Part shown: positions 46,477-56,967 of the stretch, in pieces
Numbering within the stretch: the stretch's first letter is position 1
Layout of the letters: every line of letters starts with the position of its first letter
Source of the DNA: Betaproteobacteria bacterium
GTDB taxonomy: Bacteria > Pseudomonadota > Gammaproteobacteria > Burkholderiales > Rhodocyclaceae
DNA: 64,000 nt
Reading direction: 5' to 3'
NCBI GenBank assembly: GCA_020621865.1
Contig: JAHRYW010000007.1
Coordinates: forward strand, 62,001-126,000
Translations under genes and position numbers: made by a program
The notes under the pieces: generated by a model
What the model was told of the DNA's origin: nothing
The model's input: only the letters and a program-made list of their open reading frames with translations
Database searches by the model: none

Positions 46477-47981
46477 TTTTCCGAATATTTTCCGTTGTCG
46501 TCCTTGAGCGCCGTTTCCAGGCGCTCGCACAGCGTTTTCAGCACTTTAACCCGGGCGAAGTTCTTGTCGTTGGCTTCGACCAGCGTCCACGGCGCCAGCC
46601 CGGTCGAGGTGCGGTCCACCATGTCGCAGACGGCGGCCACGTAATCGTCCCATTTCTCGCGGTTGCGCCAGTCCTCGTCGGTGATCTTGAAGCGCTTGAA
46701 CTCGGTGTCCTGACGCTCCTTGAAGCGGCGCAACTGCTCGTCGGCACTGATCTGCAGCCAGAACTTGACGACAATGGCGCCGGAATCGACCAGCTGATGC
46801 TCGAAATCGTTGATCTCGGCATAGGCGCGTAGCCAGTCGGCCTCGGCGCAGAAGCCCTCGACCCGCTCGACGAGCACGCGGCCGTACCACGAGCGGTCGA
46901 AGATCGCAGCCCGCCCGGTGCGCGGCAGGTGGCGCCAGAAGCGCCAGAGATAGGGCTGGGCGCGCTCTTCCTCGGTCGGCGCGGCGATCGGCACGATCTG
47001 GTATTGCCGGGCGTCCATCGAGGCCGCTACCCGGCGGATGCTGCCGCCCTTGCCGGCCGCATCCGAGCCTTCGAATACCAGCACCAGCGAACGCTTGCCG
47101 ACGAATCTCGGATCGCGGACCAGTTCCGACAGTCGGGCCTGGTACTTGGCCAGCTCGCTCTCGTAGTTCTTCTTGCTCAGCTTCTGGCTCAGATCGAGTT
47201 CGCTGAGCACGTTCTTCTTGTCGATCGGATGGACGATAGGCGGCGCCACCGGCACGCGCTGCAGCCCTTCCTGGCTCAGGCGACGCTTCATCGCCTCCAG
47301 CACGATGCGGCCGACAGTCAGCGAACGGTATTCGTCATCGGTCCCTTCGACGATGATCCACGGCGCATGCGCCGTATTGGTCACGCGCAGCACATGGCCA
47401 GCCACTTCCTGCAGCTTGTTGTAGGTCTTCAGGCGCTCGTAGCTTTCCTTGGTCACCCGCCAGGCCGTGCGGGGGTCTTTTTCCAGCGCCTTCAGGCGGG
47501 TCTTCTGCCCGTCCTTGGAAAGGTGGAACCAGAATTTCAGGACCAGCGCCCCCTCGTTGACCAGCATTGCCTCGAAGCGGTTGATGTCGTCGAGGCGCTC
47601 GTCCAGCTCGGGACGCCGGATGGTTCCGTTGATGCGGTCGGTGATCGGCTGAGAATACCAGGAGCCGGCAAAGATGCCGACCTTGCCCTTGGGCGGCAAG
47701 GCGCGCCAGTAGCGCCACATGGTTGGACGCGAACGCTCTTCGTCGCTCGGCTCGGCAAAGGCCAGCGTCGAGATGTGGCGCGGGTCCATCCACGAGTAGA
47801 GCAGGTTGATGGTCTCCCCCTTGCCACTGCCATCGACCCCGCTGATCAGGATGACGACCGGGAATTCCTTTTTTTCCAGCATGTCGTACTGCACGTCGAG
47901 CAACTCGGCGCGCAGCTTCGGCACTTCGGTCTTGAACGTTTTCTTGTCGACCTTGTGGCCCAGTTCCGCAGATTCGAACAT
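46473..47981 (-). CDS. pap: Polyphosphate:AMP phosphotransferase, two PPK2 domains
   Basis: The 502-residue class II PPK2 uses polyphosphate to convert AMP to ADP. It has two fused PPK2 domains with P-loops GVDGSGKG (residues 48-55) and EGSDAAGKG (304-312). Only the second half keeps the catalytic FDRSWYGR; the first has FAGSWYSQ, so it is probably structural. The gene lies between rsmE and argA, each within 4 bp, forming one transcript. Together with the Pho operon and PlcP-like genes it marks a phosphate-centred physiology. Confidence 0.93.
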   Translation of the reverse strand: MFESAELGHKVDKKTFKTEVPKLRAELLDVQYDMLEKKEFPVVILISGVDGSGKGETINLLYSWMDPRHISTLAFAEPSDEERSRPTMWRYWRALPPKGKVGIFAGSWYSQPITDRINGTIRRPELDERLDDINRFEAMLVNEGALVLKFWFHLSKDGQKTRLKALEKDPRTAWRVTKESYERLKTYNKLQEVAGHVLRVTNTAHAPWIIVEGTDDEYRSLTVGRIVLEAMKRRLSQEGLQRVPVAPPIVHPIDKKNVLSELDLSQKLSKKNYESELAKYQARLSELVRDPRFVGKRSLVLVFEGSDAAGKGGSIRRVAASMDARQYQIVPIAAPTEEERAQPYLWRFWRHLPRTGRAAIFDRSWYGRVLVERVEGFCAEADWLRAYAEINDFEHQLVDSGAIVVKFWLQISADEQLRRFKERQDTEFKRFKITDEDWRNREKWDDYVAAVCDMVDRTSTGLAPWTLVEANDKNFARVKVLKTLCERLETALKDDNGKYSEK

Positions 47982-47984
47982 CGC

Positions 47985-48722
47985 CTACCCCCCCCTGAAA
48001 TCGCCCCACAAGGCCTGCAGCGCGGCCAGCGCAGCCAGCCCCGCCGTCTCTGTACGCAACACGCGCGGCCCCAGACGAACCGCCTGAAATCCGGCCGATT
48101 CCGCCGCGATCATCTCCTGTGGATCGAGCCCCCCTTCGGCCCCGATCAGCAGTTGCACTTCCCCAGTCGGCGCGATATCCACCAGGGTCTGCCCGGCATC
48201 GGGCGCCAGCATCAGCCGCAGCGCACCGCCGGCCGGCCGGGCCAGCCAGTTTTCCAGTTTTTCCAAGGGCGCCACCAGGGGCACCTGGTTGCGTCCGCAC
48301 TGCTCGCAGGCCGCCGCCACGACGCCCTGCCAGTGCGCCACCCGCTTGGCGGCGCGCTCGCCGGACAAGCGCAGCACGCTGCGCCGGCTCTCGACCGGGA
48401 CGATGTCGCGCACGCCCAGTTCGACTGCCTTCTGGATGGTGAAATCCATCTTGTCGCCGGCCTGCAGCGCCTGGACCAGCGTCACCGCCAGCGAGGACTC
48501 GCGCTCGATATCCTGCCAGGCCCCCAGTTCGGCATAGACGCGATCGCGCTCGATCCGCTCGATATGCGCCGGATACTCGCCACCCCGACCGTCAAACAAA
48601 ACCAAAGGCGCGCCCGGCGGCAGGCGCAATACCCGAACGGCATGGCGCGCCACCGGCTCGGGCAGTTCGACGTGGGCGCCCGGCGACAGGGCTTCCCGGC
48701 AGTAGAAACGAGGCGAATTCAT
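47985..48722 (-). CDS. rsmE: 16S rRNA (uracil-1498-N3)-methyltransferase RsmE
   Basis: RsmE methylates U1498 in the decoding centre of 16S rRNA. The 245-residue SPOUT protein begins with a PUA-like domain and ends with the knotted SAM site LLIGAEGGLDPQEMIAAESA and VRLGPRVLRTETAGLAAL. It is the first gene of the rsmE-pap-argA(-yggX) unit and is divergent from the thioredoxin-fold gene. Confidence 0.95.
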   Translation of the reverse strand: MNSPRFYCREALSPGAHVELPEPVARHAVRVLRLPPGAPLVLFDGRGGEYPAHIERIERDRVYAELGAWQDIERESSLAVTLVQALQAGDKMDFTIQKAVELGVRDIVPVESRRSVLRLSGERAAKRVAHWQGVVAAACEQCGRNQVPLVAPLEKLENWLARPAGGALRLMLAPDAGQTLVDIAPTGEVQLLIGAEGGLDPQEMIAAESAGFQAVRLGPRVLRTETAGLAALAALQALWGDFRGG

Positions 48723-48763
48723 CGGTGCTATTATGGGCGAAATGCGTTTTGGAGTGGAGAAAC

Positions 48764-49327
48764 ATGGTCGCCCTGAACCCGCCGGTGTGCGATTTCGGCC
48801 AGCCCGCCTTCGATTTTGACCTGCCGGACGGCGACGGCAAACGTCATACGCTGGCTAGTTGTCGCGGCCCGAATGGCTTGCTGGTGATGTTCATCTGCAA
48901 CCACTGCCCTTTCGTCAAGGCGGTCATCGACCGCCTGATCCGCGACTGCCGAGAACTCGCCGGACAGGGCATCGGCAGTGTCGCAATCATGAGTAACGAC
49001 ATTGCCGCCTACCCGGCGGATTCACCGGAAGCGATGCGCCGTTGGGCCAGCGAGCTTCAGTTCCCCTTCCCCTACCTCTACGACGCCACGCAGGAAACCG
49101 CCCGCGCCTACGGTGCCGTGTGCACGCCCGATTTTTTCGGTTACAACGCCCGCCTCGAACTGCAGTACCGCGGGCGACTCGACGCCTCCGGACGCAATCC
49201 GGCGCCCCCCGATGCTCGCCGCGAGCTGTTCGAGGCGATGAGCGAAATCGGTCGAACGGGAGCCGGCCCGCGCGAACAGATGGCATCCGTCGGCTGTTCT
49301 ATCAAATGGCGCACTTCTGACATTTAA
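48764..49327 (+). CDS. Thioredoxin-fold (AhpC/TSA-like) protein
   Basis: The 187 residues carry VMFICNHCPFVKAVIDRL, the NHCPF motif of a peroxiredoxin-like thioredoxin family in which the CxxC pair lies right after the second strand. A third Cys lies in YGAVCTPDFF. It is likely a cytoplasmic thiol-disulfide or peroxide-handling protein. The ATG at 48764 with GGAG upstream is preferred over 48725. Confidence 0.85.
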   Translation: MVALNPPVCDFGQPAFDFDLPDGDGKRHTLASCRGPNGLLVMFICNHCPFVKAVIDRLIRDCRELAGQGIGSVAIMSNDIAAYPADSPEAMRRWASELQFPFPYLYDATQETARAYGAVCTPDFFGYNARLELQYRGRLDASGRNPAPPDARRELFEAMSEIGRTGAGPREQMASVGCSIKWRTSDI

Positions 49328-49433
49328 TCGCCACATTTGAAAAAAACATGCGCACACATGGCCGAGGCATAAAGAGTGGGCTATCATTAATTGTTAATAA
49401 ATTGATTTACTTACTCCGTTGACCTCAACCGAC

Positions 49434-51521
49434 ATGTCCCCGCCTCAATCTGCCGCGACAAGCCGTAAACTGGCTTATCTGCAGAGTGCGGTTTCGAGCA
49501 TGCCGCAGGGCATCGGCGTCTTCGACGAAAATCTCTGCCTGCGCATCTGGAACCCCGGCCTGGTCGATATTCTCGAACTGCCGCCGGACATCGTCCGCGA
49601 AGGCGCGCATTTCTCAGAACTGATCCGCGTCCTGGCCGAACGGGGCGAATTCGGATTCGGCGACGTCGACGCCATCGTCGAGCGCCAGACCGCGCTCGCC
49701 ACCAAGTTTGAACCGTACACCTACGAGCACGCCGGCCCGCGTGGGCGCGCCCACCTGTTCCGGAGCGAACCGCTGCACATCGACGGCCAACTGGCCGGCT
49801 GCGTCACCACCTGCACCGACATCACCGAACGCCGGACCAGTGCCGAGCGCGAACAACTGGCGCAAAAGGTCTATACCCACACGCCGGCCGGCATCATCTT
49901 CACCGACGAGGCGCACCGCATCCTGTCGATCAATCCGGCGACTACCCAGATGACCGGCTACGAATCCTTCGAGCTGCTCGGACAGACTGTCTTCGGCTTG
50001 ATCGAACTGGAGCATGAACAGTCCCTGGAGGTTTTCCAGGAAAACATCGCCCAGCACGGCTCATGGAACGGCGAACTGCAGGTCACCCGGAAAAATGGCG
50101 ACAACTTCCCGGCCGGCACGCGGGTCAACCGCGTCGACGATCCGCAGAGCGGCCTGCCGGCGAATTACATCTGGATTCTGGCCGACATCACCGAGCGCAA
50201 GCAGTCCGAAGAGCGGATGCGCCACATCGCTCAGCATGACACGCTGACCGGCCTGCCGAACCGCCTCGCCCTGCTCATGCGCCTGGCCCAGCTGTTGCCC
50301 GAGGCCCGCCGCCACAACTGGAAAGTGGCGATCATGTTCCTCGACCTCGATCGCTTCAAGATCATCAACGACACGCTGGGCCACCAAGTCGGCGACGAGA
50401 TGTTGCGCGAGGTCGCCTGCCGCCTGTCCAGCGTCGTCCGTGAGACGGATTTCGTGGCGCGCCTGGGCGGCGACGAGTTCGTGATCATCCTGCCCGGCAT
50501 CAACTCCCCGTCCGATGCGGCAACAGTCGCCGGCAAGGTCATCGTCTCGCTGTCCTCGGCGATCGAGGCCAACGGCCACGAACTGCACACCAGCCCGTCG
50601 ATCGGCATCAGCCTCTTCCCGGACGACGGCCCGGACGGCGACATCATCCTGAAAAACGCCGACACGGCGATGTACCACGCCAAGGCAGCCGGCCGGAACA
50701 ACTACCAGTTCTTCGCCAGCGAAATGAACCTGGCCACCTCGGAACGCCTGAACATCGAGCACAAGCTGCGCCACGCCATCGCCCGCAACGAACTCGCGCT
50801 GTGCTTCCAGCCGCAGTTCCGGGCCGGCGACGCGATGCCGACCGGCGTCGAGGCACTGCTGCGCTGGCACCATCCGAGCGAGGGCATGATCTCACCATCG
50901 CGCTTCATCCCGGTGGCCGAGGAAACCGGCATCATCGTCGAAATCGGCGACTGGGTACTGACCAACGCCTGCCGCGAGATGAAGCACTGGATCGATGCCG
51001 GCCTCAAGCCAATGCGTATCGCGGTCAATGTCTCGGCCCGCCAGTTGCGCCGCCGCGACTTCTGCGAAACCGTGGCCAGCGCCCTGGCCGCCTCCGGTTT
51101 GCCGGCCGACCTGCTGGAACTGGAAATCACCGAAAGCTCGGTGATGGAGAATCCGCAGGAAGCCATCATCATTCTCGAACGGCTCGGCCGGATGGGCGTC
51201 ACGCTGGCCATCGACGACTTCGGCACCGGCTATTCGTCGCTCGCCTACCTGAAGCTGTTCCCAATCGATCACCTGAAGATCGACCGCTCCTTCGTCGCCG
51301 ACATCGAAACCGATCTGAACGACCGGGCCATCGCCTTCGGCACCATCGCCCTGGCCCACTCCCTTGGCCTGCGGGTCATTGCCGAAGGCGTCGAGACCGA
51401 GGACCAGCTCGATCTGCTGCGCTCGAACGGCTGCGACGAAGTCCAAGGCTTCCTGTTCAGCAAGCCGCTGACCAGCGCCGCCGCCTTCGCCTACCTGCAC
51501 GCCCGCTGCGCCGCGGGTTAA
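49434..51521 (+). CDS. PAS-PAS-GGDEF-EAL c-di-GMP signalling protein
   Basis: The protein is about 695 residues. A first PAS-like domain (SSMPQGIGVFDENLCLRIWN) is followed by a second PAS (about 135-260). The GGDEF domain (ARLGGDEFVIILPG) has an inhibitory RETD site five residues before it. The EAL domain (TGVEALLRW, ITESSV, IDDFGTG, KIDRSFV, AEGVE) is intact. Both activities may be present. There is no membrane helix. Start codon choice is uncertain (ATG 49434 or TTG 49419, neither with a clear ribosome site). An A/T-rich promoter region (49380-49415) precedes it. Confidence 0.92.
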   Translation: MSPPQSAATSRKLAYLQSAVSSMPQGIGVFDENLCLRIWNPGLVDILELPPDIVREGAHFSELIRVLAERGEFGFGDVDAIVERQTALATKFEPYTYEHAGPRGRAHLFRSEPLHIDGQLAGCVTTCTDITERRTSAEREQLAQKVYTHTPAGIIFTDEAHRILSINPATTQMTGYESFELLGQTVFGLIELEHEQSLEVFQENIAQHGSWNGELQVTRKNGDNFPAGTRVNRVDDPQSGLPANYIWILADITERKQSEERMRHIAQHDTLTGLPNRLALLMRLAQLLPEARRHNWKVAIMFLDLDRFKIINDTLGHQVGDEMLREVACRLSSVVRETDFVARLGGDEFVIILPGINSPSDAATVAGKVIVSLSSAIEANGHELHTSPSIGISLFPDDGPDGDIILKNADTAMYHAKAAGRNNYQFFASEMNLATSERLNIEHKLRHAIARNELALCFQPQFRAGDAMPTGVEALLRWHHPSEGMISPSRFIPVAEETGIIVEIGDWVLTNACREMKHWIDAGLKPMRIAVNVSARQLRRRDFCETVASALAASGLPADLLELEITESSVMENPQEAIIILERLGRMGVTLAIDDFGTGYSSLAYLKLFPIDHLKIDRSFVADIETDLNDRAIAFGTIALAHSLGLRVIAEGVETEDQLDLLRSNGCDEVQGFLFSKPLTSAAAFAYLHARCAAG

Positions 51522-51560
51522 AATCCGCCCTTTGCATTTCGCATTGAGGCAGGAGTCACC

Positions 51561-52574
51561 ATGGCACAGCGCACGCTGGCACGCTATCTCACCGAAGAAC
51601 AACGCAACAAGGGCGTCATCACCGGCGACCTGAAATTCCTGATTGAAATCGTTTCCCGCGCCTGCCAAGCCATTTCCGTCGCCATCGGCAAGGGCGGACT
51701 GGGCGGCGTGCTCGGTGAAGCCGGCAGCGACAACGTGCAGGGCGAAGCGCAGAAGAAGCTCGACGTGCTGTCGAACGACATCCTGCTCGACGCCAACGAA
51801 TGGGGTGGCCATCTTGCAGCCATGGCCTCCGAGGAAATGGACCTGCCGCACCTGGTTCCCAACCGCTACCCGCAGGGCGAATACCTGCTGACCTTCGACC
51901 CGCTCGACGGCTCGTCCAACATCGACGTCAATGTCTCGATTGGCACCATCTTCTCCGTGCTCAAATGCCCGGAAGGCGCCGACCTGTCGACGCCGGAGGC
52001 GGCCGAAGCCGCCTTCCTGCAACCGGGCACCGCCCAGGTCGCGGCCGGCTACGCGGTTTATGGCCCGACCACGCTGTTGGTGCTGACCGTCGGCGACGGC
52101 GTCGTCGTCTTCACGCTCGACCGCGAGCAGGGCCAGTTCGTGCTGACCCAGGAAAACGCGCAGATTCCGGCCGACACCAAGGAATTCGCCATCAACATGG
52201 CCAACCAGCGCTTCTGGGAAGCGCCGGTCCAGCGCTACGTGGCCGAAATGCAGGCCGGCAAGGAAGGTCCGCTCGGCAAGGACTACAACATGCGCTGGGT
52301 CGGCTCGATGGTTGCCGATGTGCATCGCATCATGACCCGCGGCGGTATCTTCATGTACCCGATCGACAGCAAGCTCAAGGACAAGGGCGGCAAGCTGCGC
52401 CTGATGTACGAAGCCAACCCGATGGCCTTCCTGGTCGAACAAGCCGGCGGCGCAGCGACCACGGGGCGCCAGCGCATCCTCGAGATCGATCCGGACAAAC
52501 TGCACCAGCGGGTGCCGGTCATCCTCGGTTCGCGCAACGAAGTGGACCGCGTCACCGCCTATCACGCCGCCTGA
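51561..52574 (+). CDS. fbp: Fructose-1,6-bisphosphatase class 1
   Basis: FBPase catalyses the irreversible gluconeogenic step from fructose 1,6-bisphosphate. The 337 residues contain the metal-site [20 protein letters not shown] and the C-terminal LIYE-type region [30 protein letters not shown] precedes the ATG. It is followed after 192 bp by tkt, and with gap and pgk forms a gluconeogenesis/pentose cluster. Confidence 0.97.
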   Translation: MAQRTLARYLTEEQRNKGVITGDLKFLIEIVSRACQAISVAIGKGGLGGVLGEAGSDNVQGEAQKKLDVLSNDILLDANEWGGHLAAMASEEMDLPHLVPNRYPQGEYLLTFDPLDGSSNIDVNVSIGTIFSVLKCPEGADLSTPEAAEAAFLQPGTAQVAAGYAVYGPTTLLVLTVGDGVVVFTLDREQGQFVLTQENAQIPADTKEFAINMANQRFWEAPVQRYVAEMQAGKEGPLGKDYNMRWVGSMVADVHRIMTRGGIFMYPIDSKLKDKGGKLRLMYEANPMAFLVEQAGGAATTGRQRILEIDPDKLHQRVPVILGSRNEVDRVTAYHAA

Positions 52575-52766
52575 TCGACCCTCCGGTGCGCCGTCCCGGA
52601 TGGCGCGCCGCTCGGCCGCCACCGGGAGTTCAGCGATCATGAATTCTGGATTCATAAAAACTGATCGGTAGCGAGCCCGAAAACCGCCTTCCGGCGCAAC
52701 TCACCCTACCCAAAATCGGGGTTTTCCCGGATAATTTAGCCTTTTCAGCAGGCTGGATTTCCGGAC

Positions 52767-54773
52767 ATGAGCGTCAGCACCCTCCCCAAGTTTTCTCCCC
52801 TGACCGGCGCCATCCGCGCCCTCGCCATGGACGCCGTCCAGCAGGCCAACTCCGGCCACCCCGGTGCGCCGATGGGTATGGCCGAAATCGCCGAAGTTCT
52901 CTGGCGTCGCCACCTGCGCCACAGCCCGACCAATCCGCAATGGGCTGACCGCGACCGCTTCGTGCTGTCCAACGGCCACGGCTCGATGCTGATCTACGCG
53001 CTGCTCCACCTGACCGGCTACGACCTGACGATCGACGATCTGAAGAATTTCCGCCAGCTGCACTCGAAGACGGCCGGCCACCCGGAATACGGCATCACCG
53101 TCGGCGTCGAAACCACGACCGGCCCGCTTGGCCAGGGCATTACGAACGCCGTCGGCTTCGCGCTGGCCGAGAAGGTGCTGGCCGCCGAATTCAACAAGCC
53201 GGGTCACACCATCGTCGACCACAACACCTACGTCTTCCTCGGCGACGGCTGCCTGATGGAAGGCGTCTCGCACGAAGCCTGCTCGCTGGCCGGCACGCTC
53301 GGCCTGGGCAAGCTGATCGCTTTCTGGGACGACAACCGCATCTCCATCGACGGCCACGTCGAAGGCTGGTTCACCGATCACACGCCGGGCCGTTTCGAAT
53401 CCTACGGCTGGCATGTCATCGCCAACGTCGACGGCCATGACGCCGAAGCCGTCGAGCAAGCCCTGCTCGCCGCCAAGGCGGTGACCGACAAGCCGAGCCT
53501 GATCTGCTGCAAGACGACGATCGGCGCCGGCGCACCGAACAAGCAAGGCTCGCACGACTGCCACGGCGCCCCGCTCGGCAAGGATGAAATTGCCGCCGCC
53601 CGCGAATACATCGGCTGGGAACACGCCCCGTTCGAGATCCCGGCCGACGTCTACGCCGCCTGGGACCGCAAGGCCGACGGCGCTGCCATCGAAAGCGAAT
53701 GGAACACCCGCTTCGCCGCCTACCGCGCCGCCTTCCCGGCCGAAGCCGCCGAATTCGAGCGCCGAGTGGTCAAGGGTGAGCTGCCGGTCAACTGGGCAGC
53801 CACCAAGGCCGCCTACATCGCCGCCTGCCGCGACAAGGCCGAGAACATCGCCACCCGCAAGGCTTCGCAGAACGCCATCGCCGCGCTGGTCCCGGCCGTG
53901 CCGGAAATCTTCGGCGGCTCGGCCGACCTGGCCGGTTCCAACCTGACCTTCGTCAAGGGCAGCAAGGGCGTCACCCAGACCGAGGGCGGCAACTACTGCT
54001 ACTACGGCGTGCGCGAATTCGGCATGACCGCCATCGCCAACGGCATCGCGCTGCACGGCGGCCTATTGCCCTACACCGCGACCTTCCTGGTCTTCTCCGA
54101 TTACGCCCGCAACGGCATCCGCATGGCGGCGCTGATGAAGCAGCGCCAGATCATGGTCTACACCCATGACTCCATCGGTCTCGGCGAAGACGGCCCGACG
54201 CACCAGCCGGTCGAGCACATCCCGTCGCTGCGCATCATCCCCAATCTCGACGTTTGGCGCCCGGCCGACGCGACCGAAACGGCGATCGCCTGGACGGCAG
54301 CGGTCGAGCGCACCGATGGCCCGAGCCTGCTCGCCCTGTCGCGCCAGAACCTGCCGACCGTGACGCAGAAGATCGCCGATGCCGACATTGCCAAGGGTGG
54401 CTACGTGCTGTCCGATTGCGATGGCGAAGCCCAGATCACGCTGATCGCCACCGGCTCCGAAGTCAAGCTGGCGCTCGACGCCCAGGCCGCGCTGGCAGGC
54501 GAAGGCATCGCCAGCCGCGTCGTCTCGATGCCCTGCACCAATGTCTTCGACCGCCAGAGCGAGGAGTACAAGAAGTCCGTCGTCGGCGCCTGCAAGACCC
54601 GCATCGCCATCGAAGCGGCGCATCCGGATTTCTGGCGCAAGTATGTCGGCCTGCATGGCGCCGTGATCGGCATCGACCGCTTCGGCGAATCCGCCCCGGC
54701 CGGCCAGCTGTTCGAATTGTTCGGTTTCACCGTCGCCAACGTCGTCAAGACGGCCAAGGCGCTGTTGTCCTGA
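52767..54773 (+). CDS. tkt: Transketolase
   Basis: This thiamine-diphosphate enzyme moves two-carbon units between sugar phosphates. The 668 residues include [20 protein letters not shown] at the N-terminus, [13 protein letters not shown] (cofactor motif) and [20 protein letters not shown]. The gene lies 24 bp upstream of gap, probably co-transcribed. The 192-bp region upstream carries the promoter; GGATAATTTAGCC is a possible -10. Confidence 0.97.
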   Translation: MSVSTLPKFSPLTGAIRALAMDAVQQANSGHPGAPMGMAEIAEVLWRRHLRHSPTNPQWADRDRFVLSNGHGSMLIYALLHLTGYDLTIDDLKNFRQLHSKTAGHPEYGITVGVETTTGPLGQGITNAVGFALAEKVLAAEFNKPGHTIVDHNTYVFLGDGCLMEGVSHEACSLAGTLGLGKLIAFWDDNRISIDGHVEGWFTDHTPGRFESYGWHVIANVDGHDAEAVEQALLAAKAVTDKPSLICCKTTIGAGAPNKQGSHDCHGAPLGKDEIAAAREYIGWEHAPFEIPADVYAAWDRKADGAAIESEWNTRFAAYRAAFPAEAAEFERRVVKGELPVNWAATKAAYIAACRDKAENIATRKASQNAIAALVPAVPEIFGGSADLAGSNLTFVKGSKGVTQTEGGNYCYYGVREFGMTAIANGIALHGGLLPYTATFLVFSDYARNGIRMAALMKQRQIMVYTHDSIGLGEDGPTHQPVEHIPSLRIIPNLDVWRPADATETAIAWTAAVERTDGPSLLALSRQNLPTVTQKIADADIAKGGYVLSDCDGEAQITLIATGSEVKLALDAQAALAGEGIASRVVSMPCTNVFDRQSEEYKKSVVGACKTRIAIEAAHPDFWRKYVGLHGAVIGIDRFGESAPAGQLFELFGFTVANVVKTAKALLS

Positions 54774-54797
54774 TTTTTTAGAGAGGGAGTTAGATTC

Positions 54798-55826
54798 ATG
54801 GCTATCAAGGTTGCAATCAACGGTTTCGGTCGTATCGGTCGCTGCACGCTGCGCGCCATCTACGAGCAGGGCCTGCAGAACGAATTCGAAGTCGTCGCCA
54901 TCAACGCCTCCGGCGACCTGGCGACCAACGCCCATCTGCTCAAGTACGACACCACCCACGGTCGCTTCCGTACCTCTGTCGAAACCGAAGGTGAAAACTG
55001 CATCATCATCGACGGCAAGAAGATCGCTTTCTACTCGACCAAGGACCCGAAGGGCGTCAACTGGGCCAGCCACGGCGTCGACGTGCTGCTTGAATGTACC
55101 GGTGCCTACACCACCAAGGCCAAGGCCCAGGCGCTGCTCGACCAGGGCGCGAAGCGCGTACTGATCTCCGCCCCGGGCGGCGACGACGTCGACACGACCA
55201 TCGTCATGGGTGTTAACGAAGAAGCCCTGAAGTCCGGCATGACCGTCGTTTCCAATGCTTCCTGCACGACCAACTGCCTGGCCCCGGTCGCCAAGATCCT
55301 GGCCGACAGCGTCGGCATCAAGCAGGGCCTGATGACCACCATCCACGCCTACACCAACGACCAGGTCACCGTCGACGTCCGCCACAAGGACCTGCGCCGC
55401 GCCCGTGCCGCTGCCGCCAACATCATCCCGACCAAGACCGGTGCCGCCAAGGCCGTCGGCCTGGTGCTGCCGCAACTGGTTGGCAAGGTCGATGGTTTCG
55501 CGCTGCGCGTACCGACCATCAACGTCTCGCTGGTCGACCTGACCTTCACCGCTGACCGCGCCACCACCAAGGAAGAAATCAACGCCTTGATGACTGCCGC
55601 CGCCAACGGCCCGCTGAAGGGCATCCTCGACGTCAACAACGAGCCGCTGGTCTCCTCCGACTTCAACCACACCACCGTGTCCTCGACCTTCGACGCGACG
55701 CAGACCCGCGTCATCAAGAACGAAGACGGCTCGGTGCTGGTCAAGGTCCTGGCCTGGTACGACAACGAGTGGGGCTACTCCTGCCGCATGCTGGACGCTG
55801 CCCGCGCCTGGATGGCCGTCAAGTAA
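54798..55826 (+). CDS. gap: Glyceraldehyde-3-phosphate dehydrogenase, type I
   Basis: This is the NAD-dependent glycolytic/gluconeogenic GAPDH. The 342 residues have [18 protein letters not shown] for NAD binding and catalytic Cys156 in [32 protein letters not shown] precedes the ATG. A strong intrinsic terminator follows, separating it from epd. Confidence 0.97.
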   Translation: MAIKVAINGFGRIGRCTLRAIYEQGLQNEFEVVAINASGDLATNAHLLKYDTTHGRFRTSVETEGENCIIIDGKKIAFYSTKDPKGVNWASHGVDVLLECTGAYTTKAKAQALLDQGAKRVLISAPGGDDVDTTIVMGVNEEALKSGMTVVSNASCTTNCLAPVAKILADSVGIKQGLMTTIHAYTNDQVTVDVRHKDLRRARAAAANIIPTKTGAAKAVGLVLPQLVGKVDGFALRVPTINVSLVDLTFTADRATTKEEINALMTAAANGPLKGILDVNNEPLVSSDFNHTTVSSTFDATQTRVIKNEDGSVLVKVLAWYDNEWGYSCRMLDAARAWMAVK

Positions 55827-55841
55827 GCTGTTTGTTTCAGG

Positions 55842-55868
55842 AAAGGGGCCGCAAGGCCCCTTTTGTTT
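55842..55868 (+). terminator. Intrinsic terminator after gap
   Basis: AAAGGGGCC and GGCCCCTTT pair around a GCAA loop and are followed by a T-rich tail. Confidence 0.85.
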
Positions 55869-55897
55869 CACCCCGCCAGAAAGCCCTGCGCCCCAAC

Positions 55898-56947
55898 GTG
55901 CCCGATTCTGCTCCCCTGCGTCTTGCCATCAACGGTTACGGCCGCATCGGCCGCTGTTTCCTGCGTGCCCTGCTGGAGTCGCCGGTGGCGCACAAGCTTC
56001 AGGTCGTCGCCATCAACGAACCGGCGAACCTGGAAAGCATGGCCTACCTGACCCGTTTCGATTCGACTCATGGCCGCTTCCCCGGCTCGGTCGAGGTCGA
56101 TGGCGAAAACCTGCTGATCGACGGCCGGCCGATTGCCGTCAGCCATGCCCGGACACCGGAAGAGGTCGACTGGCGCGCGCTGGACCTCGACCTGCTGATC
56201 GAAGCCTCCGGATGCTACGGTCAGCGGCAAAATTTGGCCAAATTCATCAATGCCGGCTGCCCGCGCCTGCTGCTCTCGCACCCCGGCGCCAGCGGCGAGG
56301 ATGTCGATGCGACCATCGTCGCCGGCATCAACCAGCAGACGCTGACCGGCGCCGAACAACTGGTCTCGGCCGCCTCGTGCACGACCAACGCCATCGTCCC
56401 GCTGCTCGACCTGCTCGACCGCGAAGTCGGCGTCGAGCAGGCGCTGCTGACGACGCTGCATTCGGTCATGAACGACCAACCGCTGATCGACGGCTATCAC
56501 CATGACGACCTGCGGCGCACCCGCTCGGCGATGCAGTCGATCATCCCGGTGTCGACCGGCCTGGCCCGCGGCATCGAGCGCCTGCTGCCGCAACTGGCCG
56601 GCCGCGTCCAGGCCAAGGCGATCCGCGTGCCGACCACCAATGTCTCGGCCATCGACCTGAGCATCGCCACCCAGCGCCCGGTCTCGGCGCACAGCATCAA
56701 CCTGCTGCTGGCCGACGCCGCGCGCGGCCCGCTGAAGAAACTGATCGCCTATTCCGAGGCTGCCCACGCCTCGATCGATTTCAATCACGATCCCCATTCG
56801 GCCATCGTCGACGGCAGCCAGACCCGCACCGCCGGCACCCACCTGGTCAACCTGTTCGTCTGGTTCGACAACGAATGGGGCTTCGCCAACCGCATGCTGG
56901 AAGTGGCCGACCACTGGTCGCGACTTTGGCCGCAAAAAGACAACTAA
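55898..56947 (+). CDS. epd: Erythrose-4-phosphate dehydrogenase (GapB/Epd-type)
   Basis: Epd oxidises erythrose 4-phosphate for pyridoxal-phosphate synthesis. The 349 residues resemble E. coli Epd more than [30 protein letters not shown]-type [10 protein letters not shown] and [20 protein letters not shown]. Catalytic Cys161 lies in SAASCTTNA. The start is taken as GTG 55898; it has no good ribosome site. Residues 106-117 ([12 protein letters not shown]) are encoded by a copy of the dispersed motif without any length change against gap. The position beside pgk matches the epd-pgk order of other proteobacteria. Confidence 0.85.
   Translation: MPDSAPLRLAINGYGRIGRCFLRALLESPVAHKLQVVAINEPANLESMAYLTRFDSTHGRFPGSVEVDGENLLIDGRPIAVSHARTPEEVDWRALDLDLLIEASGCYGQRQNLAKFINAGCPRLLLSHPGASGEDVDATIVAGINQQTLTGAEQLVSAASCTTNAIVPLLDLLDREVGVEQALLTTLHSVMNDQPLIDGYHHDDLRRTRSAMQSIIPVSTGLARGIERLLPQLAGRVQAKAIRVPTTNVSAIDLSIATQRPVSAHSINLLLADAARGPLKKLIAYSEAAHASIDFNHDPHSAIVDGSQTRTAGTHLVNLFVWFDNEWGFANRMLEVADHWSRLWPQKDN
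56212..56249 (+). repeat. Dispersed motif, copy inside epd
   Basis: ATGCTACGGTCAGCGGCAAA followed by ATTTGGCCAAATTCATC lies in frame in epd. The surrounding protein aligns with the paralogous gap without a gap, so this copy replaced or arose from existing codons. Confidence 0.78.
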
Positions 56948-56967
56948 CCTCACCTTTGGAGAAGACA

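Noticed and set aside
52711-52730. CCAAAATCGGGGTTTTCCCG before tkt as a motif copy
   Set aside because: It shares A/T tracts but has no trace of the TGCTACGGTC core.
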